Shown here: piece after piece, positions 8,426-16,831 of the stretch
Position numbering within the stretch: position 1 is the stretch's first letter
Layout: every line of letters begins with the position of its first letter
Source of the DNA: JBCCAG01 sp050331115
GTDB taxonomy: Bacteria > Cyanobacteriota > Cyanobacteriia > CAKZMO01
Length of the DNA stretch: 64,000 nt
Reading direction: 5' to 3'
Assembly (NCBI GenBank): GCA_050331115.1
Contig: JBHJHD010000059.1
Coordinates: 14,198 to 78,197 of the forward strand
Translations under genes and position numbers: made by a program
The notes under the pieces: generated by a model
The model's input: only the letters and a program-made list of their open reading frames with translations
The model's database searches: none
What the model was told of the DNA's origin: nothing

Positions 8426-10369
8426 TTGAGAACGTTGACACGCTTATCGATAACTAAGAGCAATCTAGAACAGATCCAGGTTCAGGAGCCCCGGCTAGTG
8501 ACCGAGCAAGACCTAAGGCGGCGAATTGACTATGAGCAGCAGCTTAGGAAAATTGTTCAACGGATTCGTCAGTCGCTGGATGTGGCCCAAATTCTTCACC
8601 GTTCGGCAATCGAGATTAGGCATCTGCTGCAGGCCGATCGCGTCGTCATCTATCGAATGAATGGGTCAGAAGACGCGCAATTTCTGCAGCCGGCGGCAGC
8701 CGCCAACAGCGAGGACATTGCCTATACGCCCGCTCTTCAAAAGCTTCACAAAGACGTACTGCTGAGCGCGCTCGGCCATATTGGCTCAAAGGGCTACGCC
8801 GTCGTTTCTGACTTAGAGCGCTGTAATTTACACGCCGATCTGAAGCGACTTTGGCGCGAAGCCGGGATTAAATCTGCAACCATTGTTTCCCTAGGCGGCG
8901 ATCGCCTCGTCGGCCTCGTCGGCGTTCAGCAATATACCGAGGTTAAGGTGTGGCAGCCTTTTGAACTGGAAGGGCTTTCACATATTGCCGCCGAAATCGC
9001 CGTCGCTGTACATCAAGCTGAGCTCTATCAGCAGGTTCAAGACCTCAATGCTGGGCTAGAAGCAGAGGTGGAGAAGCGGACGGCGCAGGTCCGTAAGGCT
9101 GCGTTGTTTGACTCTACCCTGAAGCGGATTACCGATAAGGTACGAGACTCGCTCGATGAGGCCCAAATTCTTCAAACCGCCGTCCGCGAGCTGGCGCTAG
9201 TGCTAGAGCTCGGGGGCTGCAATGCCGCGCTCTACGATTTGCAGCAGGAAACCTCCACAATTTTTTACGAGTACGCCAACCTTATTCCTGCCTATCGGGG
9301 CCGCGTCGCCCAGATGAGCAATTTCCCCGAAATCTACGATCAGCTGCGTCAGCAGGTCTATTTTCAGTTTTGTTCCTTGAGCCCCAACCCTGAGCGGGGG
9401 CATGCTTCCCTGCTCGCTTGCCCAATCTTTCTAGATTCTGGGGCAGATTCTCCTCAGGCAGAGGCGGCGCAGGAGGTGTTGGGCGATCTGTGGCTCGTCC
9501 ATCATCCCAACCACGTCTTCAACGAATTCGAGATTCGCCTGGTGCAGCAGGTTGCTAACCAGTGCGCCATTGCCATTCGCCAAGCCAGGCTTTATCAGGC
9601 GGCGCGATCGCAGGTCGATGAGCTCAAAAAACTTAACCGGATGAAAGATGAGTTTCTCAGCACCGTATCCCATGAGTTGAGGACGCCCATCGCCAACGTC
9701 CGAATGGCGCTGCAGATGCTTAAGAGTACACCCCTGCATGAGAAGCGGCACAAGTATTTGGAGATTCTAGAATCTGAGTCTCGGCGGGAGGCCAACCTAA
9801 TCGATGACCTACTCGACATGCAGCGACTCGAAGCCGGCTCTGTCCCCGTGAGGCCGCGCCTAATTCACCTCAGTAGCTGGGTGGCGCAGCTGATTCAGCC
9901 GTTTCGCTCCCGCGCCACGTCGTGTCAGCAAACGCTGACGCTGCGGGTCCACCCCCAGGCCCTAGAGATGACCAGCGATGTCGATATTTTGCAGCGAATT
10001 CTGACGGAGCTTATCAACAATGCCTGCAAGTATACGCCAGCCGATGGGCAAATAGAGCTGACCTGTTTGGCTGTACCGAGTCCATTTGAAGGCGATAGCC
10101 CAGACGTTTCAGATGGCTTATCGGACGCGGTGCGGTTTACGGTTAGGAACCGCGCCGAGATTCCTCGCTCGGAACTGCCCCATATCTTTGAAACATTTTA
10201 CCGAGTGCCCCACGCGGACCCTTGGCGACAGGGGGGCACTGGATTAGGCCTGGCGCTGGTTAAAAAACTGGTCAGTCGGCTAAACGGTTCCATTGAGGCA
10301 GACAGCTATGATGGATGGACGTGGTTCGACGTCACGCTGCCCTATGCCATTCCCACTGAGCTACCTTAA
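8426..10369 (+). CDS. GAF-domain sensor histidine kinase
   Basis: The 647-residue soluble kinase has no membrane helix. It contains two GAF domains, about 45-200 and 230-390, linked by a coiled coil (EAEVEKRTAQVRKA). The HisKA domain follows, with the H-box SHELRTP and phospho-acceptor His416, then an HATPase domain with N-box ELINNACKYTPADG and G-box GGTGLGLALVKKL near the end. The first GAF resembles cyanobacteriochrome or phytochrome GAFs in layout. Its only nearby cysteine (Cys133 in RCNLHADLKR) does not fall where the bilin-binding Cys normally sits, so I do not call it a photoreceptor. The start is a TTG with no in-frame ATG before residue 78. No response-regulator gene is adjacent. Confidence 0.88.
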   Translation: MRTLTRLSITKSNLEQIQVQEPRLVTEQDLRRRIDYEQQLRKIVQRIRQSLDVAQILHRSAIEIRHLLQADRVVIYRMNGSEDAQFLQPAAAANSEDIAYTPALQKLHKDVLLSALGHIGSKGYAVVSDLERCNLHADLKRLWREAGIKSATIVSLGGDRLVGLVGVQQYTEVKVWQPFELEGLSHIAAEIAVAVHQAELYQQVQDLNAGLEAEVEKRTAQVRKAALFDSTLKRITDKVRDSLDEAQILQTAVRELALVLELGGCNAALYDLQQETSTIFYEYANLIPAYRGRVAQMSNFPEIYDQLRQQVYFQFCSLSPNPERGHASLLACPIFLDSGADSPQAEAAQEVLGDLWLVHHPNHVFNEFEIRLVQQVANQCAIAIRQARLYQAARSQVDELKKLNRMKDEFLSTVSHELRTPIANVRMALQMLKSTPLHEKRHKYLEILESESRREANLIDDLLDMQRLEAGSVPVRPRLIHLSSWVAQLIQPFRSRATSCQQTLTLRVHPQALEMTSDVDILQRILTELINNACKYTPADGQIELTCLAVPSPFEGDSPDVSDGLSDAVRFTVRNRAEIPRSELPHIFETFYRVPHADPWRQGGTGLGLALVKKLVSRLNGSIEADSYDGWTWFDVTLPYAIPTELP

Positions 10370-10395
10370 AGGCGGCTCTATACTCTAGCGAGTTC

Positions 10396-11331
10396 ATGCC
10401 CCGAAGATTTATTCGGTTTTACAAACACCTCTCTCCCGCGATTATTTGGGAGACTGTTATTCGTAGCGGTGAGCAGCGGCTTACGGGGCTATCGTCGGAA
10501 ATTGCCTACAACGCAATTTTGGCGCTTTTCCCGGCGATTCTCGCAATCTTTACCGCTATCGGGCTGTTTTCGCCGCTAGAAGATCGGTTTCAAGAACTGA
10601 TGGGCCGGCTGAGCCAGATTGTGCCAATAGAGGCCTTTCAGCTGATTGACAACTTTGCCGCTGAGGTGAGTCGAGGCGGCAACGGCTCTCTATTCTCCGT
10701 CAGCTTTATTGTAGCGATTTGGATTGCGTCTGGCGCTATCAGCGCTGCGATGAGAGCCATTGATGAGATTTACTGCGTGCCGTCGCCTCAGCGGCAGTCC
10801 TTCTGGCGGGCCAAGCTCGTCTCCCTGGGCCTTACCGGCGGGGCGCTACTGCTGCTGGTTGTAGCGACATTTCTCATCTTTATCAGTGATATATTGCTCG
10901 GCGTCTTGCTCAAGCAGGCAATTATCCAGCGGGATTTAATTGAGCAGATAGCGCTTTCAACGGTCCGGTTCCTCAGCCTGCCCATGGCTTTGGGCCTTAT
11001 GGCGATCGCCTTTGCCTTTCTCTACCGTTTCGGCACCAGCCAGTTCCCGACGAAAACGCCCCTGTTGCCCGGTGCTGCCCTCGCGTCGGTCTCCTGGGCC
11101 ATTATCTCCCGGCTGTTTCGCCTCTACGTGGCCCGCTTCGGCAACTACAACAAGGTTTACGGGGCGGTGGGGGCAGTGATTGTGCTGCTGCTGTGGCTCT
11201 ACATGAGCTCGCTGGTAATGCTGATTGGGGCGCAGCTCAACGTGATTGTCGGGGAGTCGATGCAGGGTAAACCGATGAGCCGCATCAACTGGCATTCTAA
11301 ATGGCTGCGCCGCAAGTTCCACCGCCGATGA
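10396..11331 (+). CDS. YihY/BrkB family inner-membrane protein
   Basis: This 311-residue polytopic protein of the YihY/virulence factor BrkB family has about six hydrophobic helices. Conserved features include LSSEIAYNAILALFPAILAI near the N-terminus, the YGAVGAVIVLLLWLYMSSLVMLIGAQLN block near the C-terminus, and a basic tail. The family's function is not settled; transport or channel roles have been suggested. It starts 26 bases after the kinase and its TGA stop overlaps the ATG of the following oxidase (ATGA), so the three genes may be co-transcribed and the last two translationally coupled. Confidence 0.9.
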   Translation: MPRRFIRFYKHLSPAIIWETVIRSGEQRLTGLSSEIAYNAILALFPAILAIFTAIGLFSPLEDRFQELMGRLSQIVPIEAFQLIDNFAAEVSRGGNGSLFSVSFIVAIWIASGAISAAMRAIDEIYCVPSPQRQSFWRAKLVSLGLTGGALLLLVVATFLIFISDILLGVLLKQAIIQRDLIEQIALSTVRFLSLPMALGLMAIAFAFLYRFGTSQFPTKTPLLPGAALASVSWAIISRLFRLYVARFGNYNKVYGAVGAVIVLLLWLYMSSLVMLIGAQLNVIVGESMQGKPMSRINWHSKWLRRKFHRR

Positions 11332-12470
11332 GTCGCAGCGCCGATCGCCAGCAGACAGGCCGCATTCTAGTTATCGGCGGCGGTATCGTAGGGGCGATGC
11401 TGGCCTATGAACTCAGTCAGCACAATCGCCAAGTCACCCTGTTAGACCGCCAGCCCCCCGCTCGGGGGTCCACCGGAGCGGCGCTGGGGGTGCTGATGGG
11501 GGCCATCAGCCGCAAGACAAAAGGCCGCGCCTGGCGCATGCGGCAGCAGAGCCTGAGGCGCTATGACGCCCTGGTAGAAGATCTGCAGCGGCAGGGGCAG
11601 CCCGTCCCCTACAACCGAGACGGCATCGTCAAGCTGCTGTATGAGGGTGAGGCGCGCGCGCGCTGGGAGACCCTGGCCGAGATCCGTCAGGCTCAGGGCT
11701 GGCGGCTGCGGCTTTGGACTCGGGAGACGCTGCTAGAGCGCTGCCCAGCGGTGAACTTGGATAACCCTCAAGCGGGAGCCGTGATCGGAGCGGTACATTC
11801 CCTAGATGATCGCCAGGTCCACCCGCAGCAGCTCACCCTGGCCTTGCTGGCGGCGGCCCGCGGCCGCGGGGTGGACACCCGCTTCGATGCGGTAGTCCAG
11901 TCGCTAGGGGAGGCAAACGGTCGCCCCTATGCAGCATTGGCGAACGGCGATCGCTGTGATGCAGACTGGATTGTGGTGACGGCGGGTCTAGGTTCGACGG
12001 CCCTGGTTCAATCCCTACCCCCAGCCGATCCCGCCGCGCTGGACATCCGCCCGGTGCTGGGCCAGGCGATGGAAATCGAGCTAGACGCGCCGCTAGCCCC
12101 TGACGCCTTTCAGCCCGTGATTACCGGAAACGATATTCACGTCGTGTCCGTTCCGGCCCCTGGAAAGCCACGCTACTGGGTGGGGGCCACTGTGGAGTTT
12201 CCAGAAGATAGTGACGGAACGGCCATCGAGGCGGAGCGTCAGGCCATGTGGGCAGGGGCGATCGCCATGTGCCCCCAGCTGGCGGCGGCGACGGTGCTGC
12301 GCAGCTGGTCTGGGAAGCGCCCGCGCCCCTACGGACGCCCCGCGCCGGTGATTGAGCGCCTGCCCGGGCATTCACGCATCGCTGTGGCCAGCGGCCACTA
12401 CCGCAACGGGGTGCTGCTGGCGCCGGCCACCGCGCAGCAGGTAATGGCGCTGCTGCAGCCGGATGGGTGA
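11328..12470 (+). CDS. FAD-dependent amino-acid oxidase-like protein (DadA/ThiO family)
   Basis: The 380-residue flavoprotein begins, after ten residues, with an FAD-binding Rossmann motif, ILVIGGGIVGAMLAYEL. It continues with the DAO fold: LLDRQPPARGSTGAALG, a substrate domain, and a C-terminal SGHYRNGVLLAPATAQQV that closes the FAD site. The SGHYRNG.LLAP pattern is typical of glycine oxidase/ThiO-like members, though no thiazole-synthesis gene is next to it. It probably oxidises an amino acid or related amine; the substrate is unknown. The start at 11328 is chosen because it overlaps the upstream stop as ATGA; an in-frame ATG at 11301 would make a 31-base overlap. Confidence 0.85.
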   Translation: MSRSADRQQTGRILVIGGGIVGAMLAYELSQHNRQVTLLDRQPPARGSTGAALGVLMGAISRKTKGRAWRMRQQSLRRYDALVEDLQRQGQPVPYNRDGIVKLLYEGEARARWETLAEIRQAQGWRLRLWTRETLLERCPAVNLDNPQAGAVIGAVHSLDDRQVHPQQLTLALLAAARGRGVDTRFDAVVQSLGEANGRPYAALANGDRCDADWIVVTAGLGSTALVQSLPPADPAALDIRPVLGQAMEIELDAPLAPDAFQPVITGNDIHVVSVPAPGKPRYWVGATVEFPEDSDGTAIEAERQAMWAGAIAMCPQLAAATVLRSWSGKRPRPYGRPAPVIERLPGHSRIAVASGHYRNGVLLAPATAQQVMALLQPDG

Positions 12471-12483
12471 TGCCCAAGATGGG

Positions 12484-12542
12484 GTAGGGGCAAATAGCCA
12501 TTTCCCATGGTGCAGTAGGAGCAAATGGCCATTTACCCCTAC
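12484..12542. repeat. Two tandem copies of a palindromic repeat between convergent genes
   Basis: GTAGGGGCAAATAGCCATTT (12484-12503) and the more complete GTAGGAGCAAATGGCCATTT (12515-12534, continuing to CCCCTAC at 12542) stand 31 bases apart. The second copy has a perfect 12-bp core, AAATGGCCATTT, and near-complementary flanks, so it can form a long hairpin. It overlaps the stop codon of the minus-strand aldo/keto reductase. Elements ending in GTAGGGGC/GCCCCTAC are common dispersed palindromes in cyanobacteria. Here it may also serve as a bidirectional terminator. Confidence 0.7.
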
Positions 12543-13720
12543 TGTTGGGATAGACGCTTGACGGCCTCGCCACCTAGGCGGCGGTGGGCGTCTTCGAGCA
12601 GCGCCGGAATTTTGTCGCGGTGGGGACTTTGAGCCAAGCAAGGGGCTAGTCTGGCGGCGTCAACCTGGCTGGCTTTGCTGCCGGGGAACCAGTGGCTAGC
12701 GCCCCCCAGCATGTTGTAGCGCGTTCTGGCGTAATCCACCATATCGTAGGCGATCGCCAGGTTCCTCAGCCAGAGAATCGTGGGGATGTTGAGGCTGCCG
12801 GGGGTCTGCTGGGGCGTCGGCAGGCCTAAGCGCCAGGTCTTATACCAATTTTCCCCTAAGGCGTCGATGGCCGCCTGCTCTAGGCGGCGTAGAACCGGTG
12901 GCAGAACTTCATCGGCTCGCTCTAGCAGGTCAACGGCCTTTAGGTGTTCATCAAAATCTGACGGGCAGGCCGCCCCCAAACTCAGGGTGTGCACCTGGGA
13001 GTGGCTGAGGCAAAACAGATCGTTGAACACCATAGGCGACAGCGGCCGACATAGGTCGACCAGCTTGGCAGGCGGGGCGTAGAGCTTGCCGCCCTTGTCG
13101 GAAGGGCTGATGATGAACACCCCCATATCCTGCTGCCCAGCGGCCTCGATGGCGGGCCAGTTGGTTTGATTAATGTAGTACCAGTGGAGGTTGACGTAGT
13201 CGAACCGGCCCGTTTGAACGGCGCTGACGATCACGTCTGTGGGGCCGTGGGTGGAAAACCCAACGAAGCGCACCTTACCCTGCTCCTGCAGCGATCGCAC
13301 TGCGTCTAAGCATCCCCCCGGCCGGATGCTCCACTCTAGGTGTTGCGGCGTGTTGATGCCGTGCAGGCCCAGCAGGTCGATGTAGTCCAGCTTTAGGTTT
13401 GAGAGGGATTGCTGAACGATTTTGAGGAATTCCCTTGGGTTTGCCTTGGGGTTGACCTTCGTCTGGACGATGAGCTGATCTCGGGGCAGCTTGGGCAAAA
13501 TCTTGCCGAGCTGCACCTCGGAAGTGCCGTAGCCCCGGGCGGTCTCGATGTGGTTGATGCCGACCGCCAGCGATCGCCGGATGGTGGCCTCTAGATTCTC
13601 CTGATTTTTCTGGGGAATGGCCCACTGCGGCACGTCTTTCCAAGAATGCTGGTAGCGCATCCCGCCGCAGGAGAAGACGGGCATGGACAGGTTTGTGCGA
13701 CCAAAGCGGCGATACTGCAT
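12539..13720 (-). CDS. Aldo/keto reductase family protein
   Basis: This 393-residue protein has an aldo/keto reductase barrel in the first 260 residues, starting MQYRRFGRTNLSMPVFSCGG. The catalytic tetrad region is recognisable: Tyr in ETARGYGTSE, Lys in VQTKVNPKA and His in LLGLHGI. The usual active-site Asp (in the family's DTA..YG pattern) is replaced by Glu. The C-terminal 130 residues form a helical extension; in many relatives it carries a 4Fe-4S ferredoxin motif, but here the cysteines are too few and too scattered for one. The substrate is unknown. It follows the SulP transporter gene by 42 bases on the same strand and may be co-transcribed with it. Confidence 0.88.
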   Translation of the reverse strand: MQYRRFGRTNLSMPVFSCGGMRYQHSWKDVPQWAIPQKNQENLEATIRRSLAVGINHIETARGYGTSEVQLGKILPKLPRDQLIVQTKVNPKANPREFLKIVQQSLSNLKLDYIDLLGLHGINTPQHLEWSIRPGGCLDAVRSLQEQGKVRFVGFSTHGPTDVIVSAVQTGRFDYVNLHWYYINQTNWPAIEAAGQQDMGVFIISPSDKGGKLYAPPAKLVDLCRPLSPMVFNDLFCLSHSQVHTLSLGAACPSDFDEHLKAVDLLERADEVLPPVLRRLEQAAIDALGENWYKTWRLGLPTPQQTPGSLNIPTILWLRNLAIAYDMVDYARTRYNMLGGASHWFPGSKASQVDAARLAPCLAQSPHRDKIPALLEDAHRRLGGEAVKRLSQQ

Positions 13721-13762
13721 AGACCAGAAGGGCCGTCGGGGCGGTTTAGAGCGGCTACTGAC

Positions 13763-15244
13763 CTAATGTAGCGCGATCTCAGCGTCCTCACGGTGGTGGA
13801 TAGCGAGGCGATCGAGGAGGGTGGCGCTGGCTTCGTTGAGGCCAATTAGCTCTACCTCGACGCCGCGCTTGCGGAAGCGCAGCACTACCTTGTCCACCGC
13901 ATCCACCGCCGACTGGTCCCACAGGTGGGCGTGGGTGAGGTCGATTATGGCGCTGTCGATCTCTCCTCGAAAGTCAAACGCGGCTAAAAACGCTTCTACG
14001 GAAACAAAGAAAATTTGGCCGCTGACGCGGTAAATCCGCTTGGTCTCATCGGCCAGCTCTGAATCCACCTCGATCAGAGCGGCGATCTTACGGCTGAAGA
14101 AGATGGCGCTGAGGGCCACGCCGATAATCACGCCGATGGCTAAGTTGTGGGTCAGCAGCGTCACCAGAACCGTCGTAATCATTACCGCCGTCTCGCTCTT
14201 GGGCACGACGCGGAGGTTGCGCAGCGACGCCCAGCTAAAGGTGCTGATGGAGACCATAATCATGACCGCAACCAGCGCCGCCATGGGAATGCGTGCCACC
14301 CAGTCCCCCAGCAGCAAGATGCAGGTTATCAGAAAAATTCCCGCGCTCAACGTCGAGAGGCGCGTCCGCCCGCCTGAGCGAATGTTGATCACCGATTGAC
14401 CAATCATGGCGCACCCGGCCATACCGCCAAAGCAGCCCGCCACGATATTGGCGATGCCCTGGCCAACGGCCTCCTGGTTTTTGGCGCTGCGGGTGTCGGT
14501 CAGGTCGTCAATGACGTTGGCCGTCAAAAAAGACTCCAGAAGGCCCACCAGGGAGAGCGCCAGGGCGTAGGGCAGAATAATCTCCACCGTTTCCAACGTC
14601 AGGGGCACCACCGGAATCGACAGCCCCGGCAGCGTTGAGGGCAGCGTACCCATATCGCCGACGGTGGGCACATCCCAGCCTAGGGTAATGCTGAAGCCGG
14701 TGAGCACCACAATGGCAATCAGCGGGGACGGCACGACTTTGCTGATGTAGGGCATGCCGTAGATGATAGCCAGCCCCGCCGCCACCAGGCCATAGACCAG
14801 CAGCGGTACGTTTTCTAGCTGGGGGAACTGGGCGCTAAAGATTAAGATGGCTAGCGCATTGACGAAGCCAATCATGACGGCGCGGGGCACGAAGCGCATC
14901 TGGTTGCCGAGCTTAACCCAGCCCCAGACAATTTGCAGTATTCCGGTCAAAATTGTGGTGGCAAATAGGTAGTTGATGCCGTGATCTTTAACCAGCGTCG
15001 TCATCAGCAGCGCCATGGCCCCTGTCGCCGCCGAAATCATGCCCGGTCGGCCGCCCAGGAACGAGGTGACGATCGCAATGCAGAACGAGGCGTACAGCCC
15101 GACCTTAGGGTCTACCCCAGCGATAATTGAGAAGGCGATCGCCTCCGGAATCAGCGCTAGCGCCACGACAGCGCCCGCTAGGAGATCGCTACGGACATTT
15201 GAAAACCAGGCCCGCTTTGTAAATACGCCAGTTGTGTTATCCAT
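13763..15244 (-). CDS. SulP family inorganic anion transporter with STAS domain
   Basis: The 493-residue transporter has ten or more hydrophobic helices containing the SulP signatures ALIPEAIAFSIIAGVDPKVGLY and ESFLTANVIDDLTDTRSAKNQEAVGQGIAN. It ends in a cytoplasmic STAS domain at about residues 400-490 (AIIDLTHAHLWDQSAVDAVDKV). SulP proteins in cyanobacteria import bicarbonate (BicA) or sulfate. This one is not close enough to either by eye to choose, although DLTDTRS.KN..A.GQGIAN is typical of Na+-dependent bicarbonate-type and related clades. The ATG start is supported by GAGGAAGAG just upstream. It probably leads a two-gene unit with the aldo/keto reductase. Confidence 0.9.
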   Translation of the reverse strand: MDNTTGVFTKRAWFSNVRSDLLAGAVVALALIPEAIAFSIIAGVDPKVGLYASFCIAIVTSFLGGRPGMISAATGAMALLMTTLVKDHGINYLFATTILTGILQIVWGWVKLGNQMRFVPRAVMIGFVNALAILIFSAQFPQLENVPLLVYGLVAAGLAIIYGMPYISKVVPSPLIAIVVLTGFSITLGWDVPTVGDMGTLPSTLPGLSIPVVPLTLETVEIILPYALALSLVGLLESFLTANVIDDLTDTRSAKNQEAVGQGIANIVAGCFGGMAGCAMIGQSVINIRSGGRTRLSTLSAGIFLITCILLLGDWVARIPMAALVAVMIMVSISTFSWASLRNLRVVPKSETAVMITTVLVTLLTHNLAIGVIIGVALSAIFFSRKIAALIEVDSELADETKRIYRVSGQIFFVSVEAFLAAFDFRGEIDSAIIDLTHAHLWDQSAVDAVDKVVLRFRKRGVEVELIGLNEASATLLDRLAIHHREDAEIALH

Positions 15245-15703
15245 TCTCTTCCTCGATGACGATCTGAGCCACTGCCCAATTTTTGTACCCAATCTTTGCT
15301 GAAAATTGACGCCCCGAAGCGCCTCAAACGCAAGCCTCAGAACAATTTCCAGTTCGCTGCCCTATGAAACAAAGCCTTGGTCTGCGCCAATCGATGCAGG
15401 GCCAAGCGCTATCGGGACAAAATACGATCAGGGCAAAATACCATGAGAACCCAGACGGCGAGACAAAATTAAATTAAAGTGACTGCAGCTCGAACGGCGG
15501 CAGCCACTAATGCTCATAGATAATATTCTATGCTTATCAGTATAGATGACCATTACTGACTTTCCTGTGTTTTCCCGTCGGCATCCTCAAGTGCGGCGTT
15601 AATGGCTTGAGGATGCACTTCCCAAGAGACAGCCACTTAAGATAGTCTCCCCCAAAGACGGCCCCGAGAAGCGGGTTTAGAGAACTTCATCGAGATACCC
15701 ACT
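15245..15703. promoter_or_regulatory. Divergent intergenic region with an operator-like palindrome
   Basis: The gap separates the minus-strand SulP gene from the plus-strand gene at 15704. CATAGA at 15515-15520 and TCTATG at 15527-15532 form a perfect 6+6 inverted repeat around TAATAT, in an AT-rich stretch. This suits a dimeric regulator, but I cannot name it. No gene is seen in the region. Confidence 0.35.
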
Positions 15704-16639
15704 ATGAAGCATGCCCTAGTACATCGATTTCAGGCGGCCCTAGCGAGCGCCTACTGGGGCTACAGTCAGCCTTGGGGTGATCGACCGGCTTCCCTCGAGC
15801 CCTTGAGCCACTGGTCTCAGCTGAGCGTTCCCTTAGAGATATCGGACCTGCTGCAGCGGCGGGCGGCTCAGGCCCCGCTGAGCTTCATTTTTGCCCTGCT
15901 GCCCTTGCTGCTCCACTACAGCGACGATGACCCTGGGCTACGCCGCTGGCTCGGGCCGCTGAACACTTGCGTGAATAGTCCTCGCTCGAATGTCGTCGAT
16001 GTGAATACTGGCACGAATGCTGGCGACGCAGCAACAGCCCTAGCTACCGAGGGAGCCTGCCTGCTGCGCCAGCTTACCGAAGCCGCGATCGCCGAGCGGC
16101 CTGTCTGCCTATCGCCTGGGGCGCAGTACCCTTATCTTTCCCCTTATCTGAGCGTGGTGCTGGCCTATCAAGGCAGCGGTGCAGGGCTGGTGCAGGTTCA
16201 GGGGGCGCTAGAGCAAGTGGCGGAGAAGCCAGTGGGGGAGCAACGGTCGAAGGATATTGCCGCTCGCTCCGCCGTGGCCCTAGCCCTGGCGCTGCACAGC
16301 GCGTTTAGAACCCCAAACTGCGTGGAGCTCGCCTGTGGCAGTATCGCGCCGCTCATTCCGTCTCAGGCCGCAGAGGCTGCTGCGATCGCCGGCTACCTTT
16401 GTGGTTTAGGCGAGGGCTTAGCGGGCTCGCTCCAGCGCTATCAAATGCTCGACGCGGTGCTGCCGGCAGCACCAAATTCCCTCGGCGCGGGCCCGCGGGC
16501 CGTACCGCTGACCGTGCGCGCCCTCGGCCAGGATATTATGGCCGCTTGGAGCGGGGCTATCCATCCTCAGACTCACCATTCTCAGATTAAAACTGCCGCG
16601 ATCGCCATGCCTGACACTATTCGGGGCCGAAGAACGTGA
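15704..16639 (+). CDS. Probable ADP-ribosylglycohydrolase-like protein (divergent)
   Basis: The 311-residue mostly helical protein shows two stretches recalling the ADP-ribosylglycohydrolase fold: a paired-helix segment, AVALALALHSAFRTPNCVELA, and AAEAAAIAGYLCGLGEGLAG, which matches the position of the family's D.D.VAAIAG.L.GA.YG segment. The metal-binding Asp pair before the second helix is missing, so enzymatic activity is doubtful. No signal peptide is present. It lies about 190 bases upstream of the 7TM-HD gene in the same orientation. It may simply be a cyanobacterial hypothetical; the family call rests on remembered pattern only. Confidence 0.5.
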   Translation: MKHALVHRFQAALASAYWGYSQPWGDRPASLEPLSHWSQLSVPLEISDLLQRRAAQAPLSFIFALLPLLLHYSDDDPGLRRWLGPLNTCVNSPRSNVVDVNTGTNAGDAATALATEGACLLRQLTEAAIAERPVCLSPGAQYPYLSPYLSVVLAYQGSGAGLVQVQGALEQVAEKPVGEQRSKDIAARSAVALALALHSAFRTPNCVELACGSIAPLIPSQAAEAAAIAGYLCGLGEGLAGSLQRYQMLDAVLPAAPNSLGAGPRAVPLTVRALGQDIMAAWSGAIHPQTHHSQIKTAAIAMPDTIRGRRT

Positions 16640-16831
16640 CGTTCCGAGCAAGTTGAGCTTGGCTATACTATATAGCTAGGGCAAAAGTGCTCACTTCACA
16701 GAATCAGCAGTGCGGTGCTTTAGCCGCCGCTGACTGTAGTTTATAGGCCGTTTATTTTGAATCAGTGTTGTGGCCTGTTGGCCCTGATGAGCTCCGTAGT
16801 CCCTGGTTTAGTCGTATAGCGGTTAGTTGCT

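Noticed and set aside
8800..8900. Bilin-binding cysteine in the first GAF domain of the histidine kinase
   Set aside because: The cysteine present is displaced by several residues from the usual chromophore position, so I do not call a phytochrome or cyanobacteriochrome.
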